Assembly (NCBI GenBank): GCA_030583925.1
Contig: CP129482.1
Location: 3,286,001 to 3,350,000, forward strand
DNA: 64,000 bases
Direction of reading: 5' to 3'
DNA from: Anaerolineales bacterium
Lineage (GTDB): Bacteria > Chloroflexota > Anaerolineae > Anaerolineales > Villigracilaceae
Shown: positions 50,988 through 59,912 of the stretch, piece by piece
Position numbering within the stretch: position 1 is the stretch's first letter
How the letters are laid out: each line of letters starts with the position of its first letter
The notes under the pieces: model-generated
Told to the model about the DNA's origin: nothing
Database searches by the model: none
The model's input: only the letters and a program-made list of their open reading frames with translations
Position numbers and translations under genes: made by a program

Positions 50988-51073
50988 CTTTCAAATTCCC
51001 TGTTACGATTCAAGGGTCTCTTGGCACTTACTACTGTGCGCACAACACAGCAGGAGACGCCTCCCAACAATTT

Positions 51074-51640
51074 ATGAATACACCCAACCACCCGTCTATG
51101 GACGATGCCTCGCTGGCGCGCCTTGCCCGCTCCGAGCCTGAAGCCTTCGCCGAGTTGTATCGCCGTCACGTACAGAGCGTGTATCGCTATCACATGGCGC
51201 ACACCGGCAACACGCACGACGCGGAGGACCTCACCTCGCAAACCTTCATGGCGGCGATGGAGGGGATCAAGTCCTATCGAGGCGCGGCTCCCTATATTAC
51301 GTGGTTGATGGGGATCGCGTCGAGGCTGCGCGCCAGATTTTTTCGGCAGACCAAGCCGGAGGTCCGGTTGGACGCGGCGGTTCACATCCCGACCCCGAGC
51401 CTGCCTACCGATCAGGCGGCGTTTCTACGCCTCCAAGCGGATCAAATCCACGATGCGCTCAAACATCTCAGCCGCGACCGCGCCGAGGCGTTGATCCTGT
51501 GCTTCTTCAGCGAACTCAGTTTTACCGAGGCTGGACTCGTGTTAGGCAAAAGCGAAGCCGCCGTCAAAATGCTGGTCTCGCGCGGCTTGCAAGATTTGCG
51601 AACACGAACCTCACTCGCATTGGAAGTGAACCATGAATAA
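51074..51640 (+). CDS. ECF-type RNA polymerase sigma factor
   Basis: A 188-residue sigma-70 family factor. Region 2 is FAELYRRHVQSVYRYHMAHTGNTHDAEDLTSQTF (part: DAEDLTSQTF), and region 4 is LSRDRAEALILCFFSELSFTEAGLVLGKSEAAVK (part: ELSFTEAGLVLGKSEAAVK). It directs transcription of an unknown regulon. Its end overlaps the next gene by eight bases; that membrane protein is the likely anti-sigma factor. Confidence 0.92.
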   Translation: MNTPNHPSMDDASLARLARSEPEAFAELYRRHVQSVYRYHMAHTGNTHDAEDLTSQTFMAAMEGIKSYRGAAPYITWLMGIASRLRARFFRQTKPEVRLDAAVHIPTPSLPTDQAAFLRLQADQIHDALKHLSRDRAEALILCFFSELSFTEAGLVLGKSEAAVKMLVSRGLQDLRTRTSLALEVNHE

Positions 51641-52919
51641 AAATATCATTGACCAATTGCCCGCAGACGAACAACCCACTGCATTGAAGTTACAGGACGC
51701 GGCAAAGAAAATGAATATCCCTGCGGCATTTGAATTGGAATTGGAGAACCGACTGATGGAAAAATATACATCGAAGAATCAGCCCGCGGGGTGGACGAAG
51801 TTTGCAACCTCGTTTGGCTGGGCATTTACCGCCGCCTGCGCGCTCTTTTTGTTGAGTTGGGCAATACGGACACTCGTGCCTACCATTCAGCCTGCGTCAG
51901 GTGAAACTCCCGCACCGGAAATCTCATTCGAAATGAATGTTCGAGCGGGCAACATCTGCACCGGGTCACTGGCGCTCGCGCATAGATTCTCGGTCTTCGT
52001 GACAAACGAGGATAAGACGGGTTTCATCGAACTGGACGAACAACGCGCCATCGGCGAATTGCGTTCGATTGCATGGTCAGCGGACGGTCAATTGGCGATA
52101 ATTGGCAACACAACGGGAAATGGCAATATCTATCTCGTTGACCTTGCCGATAACTCTCTTCGTCCTCTTGTTCCCAATTCAGAACTTGGCTATCTAGTGG
52201 ATGTCGCCTGGTCGCAGGACGGGAGGCAACTTGCCACCTGGTCATCGCAAAACAACAAGATGCTGTATCTTTTGAATTCCGATGGAAGCAACCTATTGAA
52301 GAAACATTTGAATGTTCAGATCTTAGGCAAGCCGCTGTTTTGGCCCGATGGAAGCAGCGTGTTATTCTACGGCGCACGATCAAACAACGCCGGTCTGTTC
52401 GAAACATTTTTGGTAGCTTCAGATACCGCTTTGATCAATTCGGCTGTGGAAGATCCAAGCAGTTATATATTTTCCCCAAACGGCTCATATCTGGCTACTA
52501 TGGAATATGATCGAGAGAATGGTCAAGCCGAACTCATTTCAAGAGATCTTAGAACCTATGAGTTGGCTGTATTAGGAATATTACCGATTCCAAAAGGTTC
52601 AGGCTCCTCACTGCCAGAGACTGCAAACTTGAGTTGGTCTGCGGAGGGAACATTCCTCACTTTTGAATTTGGCAGGAGCGCGTCAGACCGCGCCATTTAT
52701 CTTGCTCACACAGACGGTTCGGGTCTCATTCGATTGGTCGACGCGGCGCACGCCCCAGCCATCTCTTCCGATGGAAACTGTTTCGCTTATATCAGCAACG
52801 GACAAGTGTTCTTGCTCGATTTGAACAACATGGACTCAGCGCCTGTACTGTTAGCAGACCTGCCTGATGGACGATCGATTGCAGACTTTCGATTGGATCA
52901 ATTACAGTGGCAACCGTGA
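51633..52919 (+). CDS. Membrane-anchored beta-propeller protein, putative anti-sigma factor
   Basis: A 428-residue protein. Residues 1-53 are cytoplasmic, a helix at about 55-76 crosses the membrane, and the remainder is an external WD40/TolB-like propeller (repeated blocks such as SIAWSADGQLAIIG, DVAWSQDGRQLATW, NLSWSAEGTFLTFE). The translational overlap with the sigma gene suggests that the short N-terminal part holds the sigma factor, while the propeller senses an outside signal. No ZAS zinc motif is seen, so this is inference from position. Confidence 0.7.
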   Translation: MNKNIIDQLPADEQPTALKLQDAAKKMNIPAAFELELENRLMEKYTSKNQPAGWTKFATSFGWAFTAACALFLLSWAIRTLVPTIQPASGETPAPEISFEMNVRAGNICTGSLALAHRFSVFVTNEDKTGFIELDEQRAIGELRSIAWSADGQLAIIGNTTGNGNIYLVDLADNSLRPLVPNSELGYLVDVAWSQDGRQLATWSSQNNKMLYLLNSDGSNLLKKHLNVQILGKPLFWPDGSSVLFYGARSNNAGLFETFLVASDTALINSAVEDPSSYIFSPNGSYLATMEYDRENGQAELISRDLRTYELAVLGILPIPKGSGSSLPETANLSWSAEGTFLTFEFGRSASDRAIYLAHTDGSGLIRLVDAAHAPAISSDGNCFAYISNGQVFLLDLNNMDSAPVLLADLPDGRSIADFRLDQLQWQP

Positions 52920-52938
52920 ACGCGCCGAAAACACGCCG

Positions 52939-53034
52939 ATGAATCCCGCCAACGCGTCGGCGACTGTTGTCTTGGGTATATCCATGTCGGCAGTTGAGGC
53001 AGCGCCGGAATTTTTAGAGGTCATTTTGCTTTAG
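52939..53034 (+). pseudogene. Possible decayed C-terminal copy of the SLC13 permease
   Basis: A 31-codon frame with VLGISMSAVEAA...FLEVILL resembles the permease end FWGLSMSVIGAG...FVFLDLL, with the stop at the same relative place. The similarity is short and about two-thirds at base level. The rest of the permease is absent. Confidence 0.3.
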
Positions 53035-53088
53035 AGCGTAACCTGTAGCAAAATGGTTCTTTGGTGTTTGACGAAACCCCGCTTATTC

Positions 53089-54366
53089 TCAAAGAGCCGA
53101 CAAAATTTCGCCTTTCATTGTTTCCCCGCCGCAATCCTCCAACATGACGCGATCCACCTCGTTCCAGCGCGGCGACGCGGCGAAGGCTTGTACGCGCAGG
53201 TAATTGCCGGTCAGCCCTTCCATTTGCCAGCCTTGATCGCCCATCGCGGACGTGGACTCCCACAACACGGACATCATCTGCCCGACGAATTTCTCGCGGT
53301 AGCGTTTTGCGGATTCACCCAACGCCGCGCGCAGGATGTGATTACGCTTCTTCCGCACTTGCGGCTGGATCTGTCCCTTCATCTTTGCCGCCCCTGTGCC
53401 GGGACGCGGCGAGTACGTGAATACATGTCCACCGGCGAAGTTCATCTCATTGACGAAATCGAGCGTCTGCGCGAACTCGTCGTCCGTTTCACCGGGAAAC
53501 CCCGCGATGATGTCGGTGGTGATCGCGACATCGAGAATCATTTCACGCGCGGCGGAGACCAACTCGCGGAAGGATCCGGACAGGGTGTTGCGGCGCATCC
53601 GTTTGAGGGTGGAATCGCTCCCCGCTTGGAGAGGCAGATGTAAGTGCGGCATGAGGCGGGAATTAGTCCACAAGGAAAAGAAATCTGCATTCAAATCCCA
53701 TGGTTCGAGCGAGGAGAGTCGCAAGCGCGGCGTATCCGTTTCGCGGAGGATCGCCTTGATAAGTTCGGTAAGATGCGAGTCGAATTCATACCCCCACGAG
53801 CCGAGATGGACGCCGGTCAACACGATTTCCTGCGCGCCGCCGTCGAGCGCGAATTGAATATCTTGAATCACATCGGCAACGGCGCGACTGCGCGCTTTGC
53901 CGCGCGCGACGGTGGTGATGCAAAACGTGCATTGATTGTTGCAGCCGTCCTGCACTTTGATGAAGGTGCGCGTGCGGCGATGCAGACCGGGAAGCGGAAC
54001 GCGGGATAAAGGCTCAAGGTCGAACGCCGCAAGTGGAAGGTCGAGAACGTCGGCGACAAGATGATCTTTGCGATCATTGGAAACGGCGCGCGCGACGTTC
54101 GGAAGTTTCAGCGCTTCGTTGGGTTGTAGAGTCGTCCAACAGCCGGTGGCGACGATCTCGTTCACGCCGGCGCGCGCGATCTGGCGAATCTTGCCGCGCG
54201 AAACAGAAACGGCATCGTTCGTCACCGCGCAGGTGTTGACCACCGCCATCTCAGCGAGTTCAGCGGCCGCGACGATCTCATGTCCCGCCGCGCGAAAGTC
54301 ACGTGCCATGCTTTCGATCTCGCTTTGGTTGAGGCGACAGCCGATGGTGTCGAGGAAGATCTTCAT
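53089..54366 (-). CDS. mtaB: tRNA (N6-threonylcarbamoyladenosine37-C2)-methylthiotransferase
   Basis: A 425-residue methylthiotransferase. The N-terminal UPF0004 domain has cluster ligands in DTIGCRLNQSE, VVNTCAVTND and VATGCWTTL. The radical-SAM cluster motif is GCNNQCTFC (CxxxCxxC). A C-terminal TRAM region follows. MtaB adds a methylthio group to t6A37 of tRNAs reading ANN codons. The GCRLNQSE start separates it from MiaB and RimO. The ATG at 54366 gives the family length. Confidence 0.92.
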   Translation of the reverse strand: MKIFLDTIGCRLNQSEIESMARDFRAAGHEIVAAAELAEMAVVNTCAVTNDAVSVSRGKIRQIARAGVNEIVATGCWTTLQPNEALKLPNVARAVSNDRKDHLVADVLDLPLAAFDLEPLSRVPLPGLHRRTRTFIKVQDGCNNQCTFCITTVARGKARSRAVADVIQDIQFALDGGAQEIVLTGVHLGSWGYEFDSHLTELIKAILRETDTPRLRLSSLEPWDLNADFFSLWTNSRLMPHLHLPLQAGSDSTLKRMRRNTLSGSFRELVSAAREMILDVAITTDIIAGFPGETDDEFAQTLDFVNEMNFAGGHVFTYSPRPGTGAAKMKGQIQPQVRKKRNHILRAALGESAKRYREKFVGQMMSVLWESTSAMGDQGWQMEGLTGNYLRVQAFAASPRWNEVDRVMLEDCGGETMKGEILSAL

Positions 54367-54420
54367 GGTCGTAGTGGAAAGAGAACTGTGGGTGGCATGA
54401 GGAACATTGGAGAAGTAGAG

Positions 54421-54490
54421 AATTGGAGAATTGAGACTGGAGACTGGAGACTTCGTACCCAATCTCTAATCTCTAGTCTCCAGTCTCTGG
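54421..54490. repeat. Palindromic GAGACTGGAGAC repeat
   Basis: Tandem GAGACTGGAGACTGGAGAC is complementary to GTCTCCAGTCTC at 54476-54487. It lies between the lipoprotein and mtaB genes and could act as a terminator without a T-run. Confidence 0.65.
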
Positions 54491-54492
54491 GT

Positions 54493-55128
54493 TTATGGTT
54501 GCATCACCACAAAGTTATCGAAGGATACATCCACGCCAGGTTGAGTGAACGAGCCAGCCAGCAAGCCGACATCGCCGTTGGGGAGGTCGGAATCCTTCGC
54601 GCCCGCGATCAGGTTGTAGTTGATATAGAAGGTGAGCGAATCGCCGATGCAGTCGGCGCGGAGATGATTCATCGAATCCGCTTGGATCATTTCAGAGAAT
54701 TGCATCTCAGCCGCGCCCAGCAAAACGGTTCGTCCGCCGACGAATTTGCCGATGGCGTAGTAACCGTCGTTCGAGATGATGAAGAAATAATAATTGCCGT
54801 TTTGGTAGCGGCACATTAGCCCGGCGCGGTTCTCCTCGGGCCCATTCAACTTGATCACGTCCGCTTCGACGCGGACATCGCGCAAATTCACCTCCGGCGT
54901 AGACCAGAAATTCATTTGCGGCTGGCGGATCAACATGCGATAGCCGCCGCCGTCATAATCCATGATACCGGCATCGTTGGCAAGGCGATCCCAGCCGCTG
55001 GTGTTGCTTTCAAATTCATCCTGAAACAAAACAGTTCCCGAAGGCGGCAGAGGCGTTGATGCAGTTGGCACGGAGGCGCAGGCGGTTAAAAGAAAGAGAA
55101 AAGAAGAAAGAAAGGTAATGAATTTCAC
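54493..55128 (-). CDS. Lipoprotein with a concanavalin-like domain
   Basis: A 211-residue lipoprotein. The signal ends at LLTAC (Cys17), followed by a Ser/Thr/Pro linker. The remainder has the beta-sandwich pattern of LamG/DUF1080-like domains (FQDEFESNTSGWDRL, RVEADVIKL, DVSFDNFVVMQ). Such domains bind carbohydrates or act as adhesion modules. Chloroflexota encode many of these with the FxDdFs...W start. The ligand is unknown. Confidence 0.75.
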   Translation of the reverse strand: MKFITFLSSFLFLLTACASVPTASTPLPPSGTVLFQDEFESNTSGWDRLANDAGIMDYDGGGYRMLIRQPQMNFWSTPEVNLRDVRVEADVIKLNGPEENRAGLMCRYQNGNYYFFIISNDGYYAIGKFVGGRTVLLGAAEMQFSEMIQADSMNHLRADCIGDSLTFYINYNLIAGAKDSDLPNGDVGLLAGSFTQPGVDVSFDNFVVMQP

Positions 55129-55151
55129 GAGTCAGATTGTATCACGGCAGT

Positions 55152-56528
55152 TCATGGAAAATTCTGCTTCAACACCGCGTCCGCGTCGGCGCTTCCCAGA
55201 TCGCGGGCGCGGCTCAAACTTTCGAACGCGGCGGGTCGGTCGCCGGTTTGCAAATACAACAAACCCAAATGAAAATAAACGGAAGCATTTTTTGAATCAA
55301 TCGCTAGCGCGTCCAAGAGAATGCGTTCGGCTTCCACGTAACGCGCATCGAGATAGAGCAGCCAACCCAGCATGTCCAGATTCTGCGCGTCTTTGTCGAG
55401 CGTCACGGCGCGCTGCGCGGCAGGCACGCCGATATCATCCAACTGGATTCCCTGCCGCCCGCAAAATTCGGCGAGCGCGCGCCAATACGCCGCGTCGTCC
55501 GGCGCGAGCGCGGCGGCATATTGAAACGATTCCAGCGCGAGGATCAGGTCGCCGTTCAAGGCGTACGCGTCGCCAAGCGAAACAAAACGCGCGGGATTTT
55601 GCGGGTCGAGCGACGCGGCAATTTGAAATTCGATCAGCGCGTCGCGATGATTCCCGGTCCGCTGGAAGTACATGCCGCGCAATCCATGCACAATGGATGA
55701 GTTGGGATTCAACTCCAGCGCCCGATTCAACGCCTCGCTTCCCTCGCGACCGTTCTGCTGGTTCGCCTCGCCCAGCCATGCCCACGCCTCGGCATTTGTA
55801 TCGTCCGCGCCGACGGCGGATTCAAAAGCGACGCGCGCCAACTTCCATTCGTTCACCGAGGCGAGCCCCGCGCCGACGAGAACGAAGCCCCGCGAAGGCG
55901 AGTCCGCGAGGGAGGCGAGGCTCAAAGCGGAGCGCAGAGTCCGCACAGCCGGGGCAAATTGCCCGTCGAGTTGCGAAGCGAGGGTCAATTCCGAGGCGGC
56001 TTGGTCGGAGTCGGTCAACGTGAGCAGGAGTCCAAGTTGATAATGCGCAGAGGCGTCACCGGGTTGATCTGCAACGTACGTTTGCAAATAACTTGCGGCG
56101 CTGGCGTACTCTTCGCGCTCCTGAGCCGCTTTCGCAAGCCGCAGATACAGCCCGCTCGAAAAGTTTGGCTGTTCAAGCCCTTGATTCCAAATTTCAACGG
56201 CGCGCGCCGGGTCGTCGTTCAAGTAGTTGACATCGCCCCACGCCGCCCAGCCCTCGGGCGAGAGCGCGCTCTTTTCAAATGCAGTTTGATACATCGAATC
56301 GGCGAGAGGATATTTCTCGGCATGAAAGTACGCATGCCCGGCAAGTTCGTACAGGTCGGCGCGCCACGGCAGGCGCTGAGCGGCGCGGCGATAATGCTCC
56401 GCGACTTCGTTGTAGGATTTCGCCGTCTGAGCCTGACGCAACTCGGAATAGCCGCCGAGAATTACAGGCGCGATCAGAGCCGCCAAGAGCAACAAGAGAA
56501 CAAGAAGGATACGCCGCCCGCGCTGCAT
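55152..56528 (-). CDS. TPR-repeat protein with N-terminal membrane helix
   Basis: A 458-residue protein. A helix at about residues 7-25 (ILLVLLLLLAALIAPVILGG) anchors it, and at least eight tetratricopeptide repeats follow (for example AEHYRRAAQRLPWRADLYELAGHAY in part, YLALGDAYALNGD-type). TPR arrays hold protein partners; nothing in the sequence names them. It is 23 bases upstream of the lipoprotein gene on the same strand. Confidence 0.82.
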   Translation of the reverse strand: MQRGRRILLVLLLLLAALIAPVILGGYSELRQAQTAKSYNEVAEHYRRAAQRLPWRADLYELAGHAYFHAEKYPLADSMYQTAFEKSALSPEGWAAWGDVNYLNDDPARAVEIWNQGLEQPNFSSGLYLRLAKAAQEREEYASAASYLQTYVADQPGDASAHYQLGLLLTLTDSDQAASELTLASQLDGQFAPAVRTLRSALSLASLADSPSRGFVLVGAGLASVNEWKLARVAFESAVGADDTNAEAWAWLGEANQQNGREGSEALNRALELNPNSSIVHGLRGMYFQRTGNHRDALIEFQIAASLDPQNPARFVSLGDAYALNGDLILALESFQYAAALAPDDAAYWRALAEFCGRQGIQLDDIGVPAAQRAVTLDKDAQNLDMLGWLLYLDARYVEAERILLDALAIDSKNASVYFHLGLLYLQTGDRPAAFESLSRARDLGSADADAVLKQNFP

Positions 56529-56576
56529 GGAATCAATTATAGCCGTCAGAATATTTGCGAGCGATTAAAACACGGT

Positions 56577-56629
56577 AGCCACAGAGACCGCTGAAACCAT
56601 TGAGAAAAATCTCGTAGCGCTCTGTGGCT
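56577..56629. repeat. Palindromic AGCCACAGAG/CTCTGTGGCT repeat
   Basis: Outer arms AGCCACAGAG and CTCTGTGGCT with inner TGAGAA/CTCG parts, between the divergent TPR and kinase genes. Related to 20129-20199. Confidence 0.7.
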
Positions 56630-56721
56630 TATGGCACGGCATTCGCCGCGCCGAATCTTCATGCACTTGTAACCAACGATTTACGACAGAAATCTTCAAG
56701 TGGAATATAATCGCAGTTGAT

Positions 56722-59058
56722 ATGGACGCCACTTTAAATCAGTTTTTCAACGTCCTGACCGAACCTGAAGGCAGCCTGATCTATCACCTCATTTTGGTGT
56801 TTTCCATCGCGGGCGCGTTCCAGGCGGCATTCGTCCATTGGCGCACAAGCGAATTTCCGCAAACCCGGCGGACGCTGTTCGGGTTGGGACTTCTGCTCTT
56901 CGCTCAACTATCGCTCTTCGTCATCGGGGCGATCGGCGCGCAAGGTTTGATCAACCTGCCCGTCATTCTCCCGCCATTGGACAGGGCGTTCACGCTCTTT
57001 TCGCTCTTATGGATGCTCTGGCTGTGGAACTTTCCGGAGCCAAGCCGCGCCGCCGACGCCGCCACCGGACTGTTGAGCCTGCTCATCGCCGCCGGTCTTG
57101 CGCTCGCGCTGGTCGCGTACGCGCAGGAGCCAAACCGCCCGCCATATAACGTGACCATCAACGATGGCTTCTGGCAACTCGCCAGCATTGCGGTCGCCGT
57201 CTTCGGGTTGTTCCTGCTCGGCATACGCCGTCCAAACGGATGGGGCTATGGCTTGGCGGTGTTCGTGTTAGCCTTTACCGGACATTTACTGCACATGATC
57301 CTTGGTCGCTTCGACGGGGATTTTCCCGGCGCGGTGCGGCTGGCATATCTGGCGGCGTTCCCATTATTGATGACGCTTCCCCAACGCTTCCCTGCGCCGG
57401 TCGCCGCGATGACCTCGATCAAAACGCACGCGCCCGTAGACGAACGACGGCGTTACAGCACAGACCCGAAGACCTTCCACGCGCTGCTCGGGCTGGCGGG
57501 CGAATCCAGCGCGGACAAATTGAGCGAGGCGATCACGCGCGCCATCGCCCAGACCATGCTCGGCGACCTATGCTTTTTAATCTACCTCACCGATAACAAG
57601 AACCAGATCCAAATTGCCAGCGGATACGACCTCATCCGCGAAGATGTGTTGGAAGGCGGGAGCATGAATAAGAGCATGATCCCCATGCTCACCAATTCTT
57701 TGCAACGCGGGCGCCCTCTGCGGCTCCCATCGAGCAGTACCTCCGCCGACATCAAAGGGCTGAGCGATCTGCTCGGGCTGGCAAGCCCCGGTCACATTTT
57801 GAGCGTGCCCATCGTCACACCGGAAAAAGATTCGCTCGGCGGCGTGCTGCTCCTTTCGCCGTATTCGAACCGTTTGTGGAGCGCGGAAGATCAGGCATTC
57901 CTCTCGAACATCGCGGTCTCGCTCGTCCCCATCATCCAGCGCGGACAAAAGTTGACCTCCCTCGAACAAAAAGGCGAGCAGACGCGTCAAGCCCTCGATG
58001 TGGCGCAGTCGCGCATCACCGACCTTGAGCGGCAAAATCAGGATTTACTCAAACAAATTGACGCTGTGCGCGACGACGCGCAGGAAGGTCTATCGCAAGC
58101 GGAGAATCTCGCCGAGATGACTCGCATGCAAGAAGAAGCGCAAAAAGCCATCGAACGCCTCAAACAGGAAAACGAGTCGCTGCGCGGCGGGAAAGGCAAG
58201 GCATCCGCTTCGGGACAAATAGAAAGCGAACTCCGCCTCACGCTGGAGGAAGTTGCCCGCTTGCAAAACCAACTGGCGGAAGCCAACATGCGCATGGTGG
58301 AACTCGAAAAAGGAACCTCTTCTACGCGCTCTTCGGAACAGGCGGAGGTCGTCGCTTCGATCTCGCAAGAATTACGTCAACCCATGTCATCCATTGTGGG
58401 CTACACAGACTTGCTGTTAGGCGAGTCGGTGGGTATCCTCGGCGCATTGCAACGCAAGTTCGTCGAACGCATCAAATCCTCCACCGAGCGGATCGGCAAT
58501 CTCGTCGAAGACTTGATCCAAGTGACCACGCTCGAAACCGGGCTGAGTGAACTCAAACCCGAAGCGGTGGATCTGAACCTGATCATTGACAACGCCATGT
58601 CGTACACCAGCAGTCAGGTGCGCGAGAAAAATATTACGCTTCACCTCGACCTGCCGAAGAATATGGCACCCATCCACGCCGACCGCGAAGCCCTGCAACA
58701 GATTTTGATCCACCTCCTGCAAAACGCGGGATCAGCCTCCCCGTTGGAAGGAACCGTGCATTTACGCGTCCAGACGCGGTCGGAACAGGGAAATGAATAC
58801 GTGCTGATCCAAGTTACCGATTCAGGCGGAGGCATCCCCGCCGAGGATGTGGGACGCGTCTTCACCCGCCTCTTCCGCGCGGACAATGTGCTGATCCAAG
58901 GGGTCGGCGATACCGGCGTTGGACTCTCCATCGCGAAGACACTGACCGAAGCGCAAAAAGGACGCATCTGGGTCGAGACCGAAGCGGGAGTCGGCTCGAC
59001 GTTCAGCGTGCTGTTGCCTATTGCGCGCAACGTCCCGACGCGTGCCGCGGAGTTTTAG
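56722..59058 (+). CDS. Membrane sensor kinase-like protein lacking the phospho-accepting His
   Basis: A 778-residue protein. Residues 15-225 hold seven or so membrane helices, 240-400 a GAF domain, 405-540 a coiled coil, then a HisKA-like helix and an HATPase domain. The HATPase motifs are intact: HLLQNAGS (N box), DSGGGIP (G1), GDTGVGLSIAK (G2). The H-box reads SISQELRQP, with Gln549 where His is expected. No response regulator gene is adjacent. It may work as an ATP-binding sensor or phosphorylate another residue. Confidence 0.85.
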   Translation: MDATLNQFFNVLTEPEGSLIYHLILVFSIAGAFQAAFVHWRTSEFPQTRRTLFGLGLLLFAQLSLFVIGAIGAQGLINLPVILPPLDRAFTLFSLLWMLWLWNFPEPSRAADAATGLLSLLIAAGLALALVAYAQEPNRPPYNVTINDGFWQLASIAVAVFGLFLLGIRRPNGWGYGLAVFVLAFTGHLLHMILGRFDGDFPGAVRLAYLAAFPLLMTLPQRFPAPVAAMTSIKTHAPVDERRRYSTDPKTFHALLGLAGESSADKLSEAITRAIAQTMLGDLCFLIYLTDNKNQIQIASGYDLIREDVLEGGSMNKSMIPMLTNSLQRGRPLRLPSSSTSADIKGLSDLLGLASPGHILSVPIVTPEKDSLGGVLLLSPYSNRLWSAEDQAFLSNIAVSLVPIIQRGQKLTSLEQKGEQTRQALDVAQSRITDLERQNQDLLKQIDAVRDDAQEGLSQAENLAEMTRMQEEAQKAIERLKQENESLRGGKGKASASGQIESELRLTLEEVARLQNQLAEANMRMVELEKGTSSTRSSEQAEVVASISQELRQPMSSIVGYTDLLLGESVGILGALQRKFVERIKSSTERIGNLVEDLIQVTTLETGLSELKPEAVDLNLIIDNAMSYTSSQVREKNITLHLDLPKNMAPIHADREALQQILIHLLQNAGSASPLEGTVHLRVQTRSEQGNEYVLIQVTDSGGGIPAEDVGRVFTRLFRADNVLIQGVGDTGVGLSIAKTLTEAQKGRIWVETEAGVGSTFSVLLPIARNVPTRAAEF

Positions 59059-59060
59059 TC

Positions 59061-59912
59061 ATGCAAGCCCTGAAACAAATTGGGGGCGGGTTGATCATCG
59101 CCATCGTTTCCATCGTTTTGGTGGTTGGAGGAATCTCACTTGCCATAGCCGAGTCCGCTTCATCTCGCCCCCCGGCTCAGATCACAGCCATCGTCCCTAT
59201 TACGCCGACCCTGCAACTGATTTTCCCCACATCCACGTTTCCTTCCACCTCAACACAACCGGTCATTTTCACCGAAACTTCCACCGCGACGCTGACGATG
59301 ATGGCAACATTTACGCAACAGATCATCTGCACGCCGCCCAACGGATGGTTTCAGATCGTCGTTGCAACAAACGACACCATCTACACCCTCGCTCAACGAT
59401 ACAAAACCAGCGAAGACGCGTTGAAGAACGGAAACTGCCTGCCCTCCTACGAACTTCAGATCGGCATGTTGCTGTACGTTCCGCCTGTCGTCGCGACGGT
59501 TCCGCCCATCGTGTGTGGACCTCCTCCAACATGGGTCAGAGCCTACGTTGTCCAACCGGGCGATAACCTTTACCGCATCTCGTTGTTATATCGAACAGAA
59601 GTATCGCAGTTACAGTCGGCGAACTGCATGGGTTCTTCTATCACCATTTATAGCGGACAGCGATTATGGGTTCCCAACGTGGCGACCAGCACGCCCAAAC
59701 CCGGCTCGACGTTGATTTTCCCATCGTCCACCGCCTCATCCACGATCACGGCGACCTTCACGCTGACCGCCTGGCCCACCGCTACAACACAATTTATCCC
59801 GACCGCCTCCCCATCGCCCATGCCAACCGCCACGCTCATGCCATCCGCGACAAACACCTCCGCGCCAGCGATCACACCCACATCATCGCTCACACCGTTC
59901 CCCACTCCATGA
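59061..59912 (+). CDS. LysM-domain membrane-anchored protein
   Basis: A 283-residue protein. A helix at about residues 10-32 anchors it, two LysM domains follow (about residues 95-145 and 155-205, the second with YVVQPGDNLYRISLLY), and the last 75 residues are Thr/Ser/Pro-rich. LysM binds peptidoglycan or related glycans, so it acts outside the membrane. Its stop overlaps the next ATG (ATGA), linking it with an LCP-family protein. Confidence 0.87.
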   Translation: MQALKQIGGGLIIAIVSIVLVVGGISLAIAESASSRPPAQITAIVPITPTLQLIFPTSTFPSTSTQPVIFTETSTATLTMMATFTQQIICTPPNGWFQIVVATNDTIYTLAQRYKTSEDALKNGNCLPSYELQIGMLLYVPPVVATVPPIVCGPPPTWVRAYVVQPGDNLYRISLLYRTEVSQLQSANCMGSSITIYSGQRLWVPNVATSTPKPGSTLIFPSSTASSTITATFTLTAWPTATTQFIPTASPSPMPTATLMPSATNTSAPAITPTSSLTPFPTP

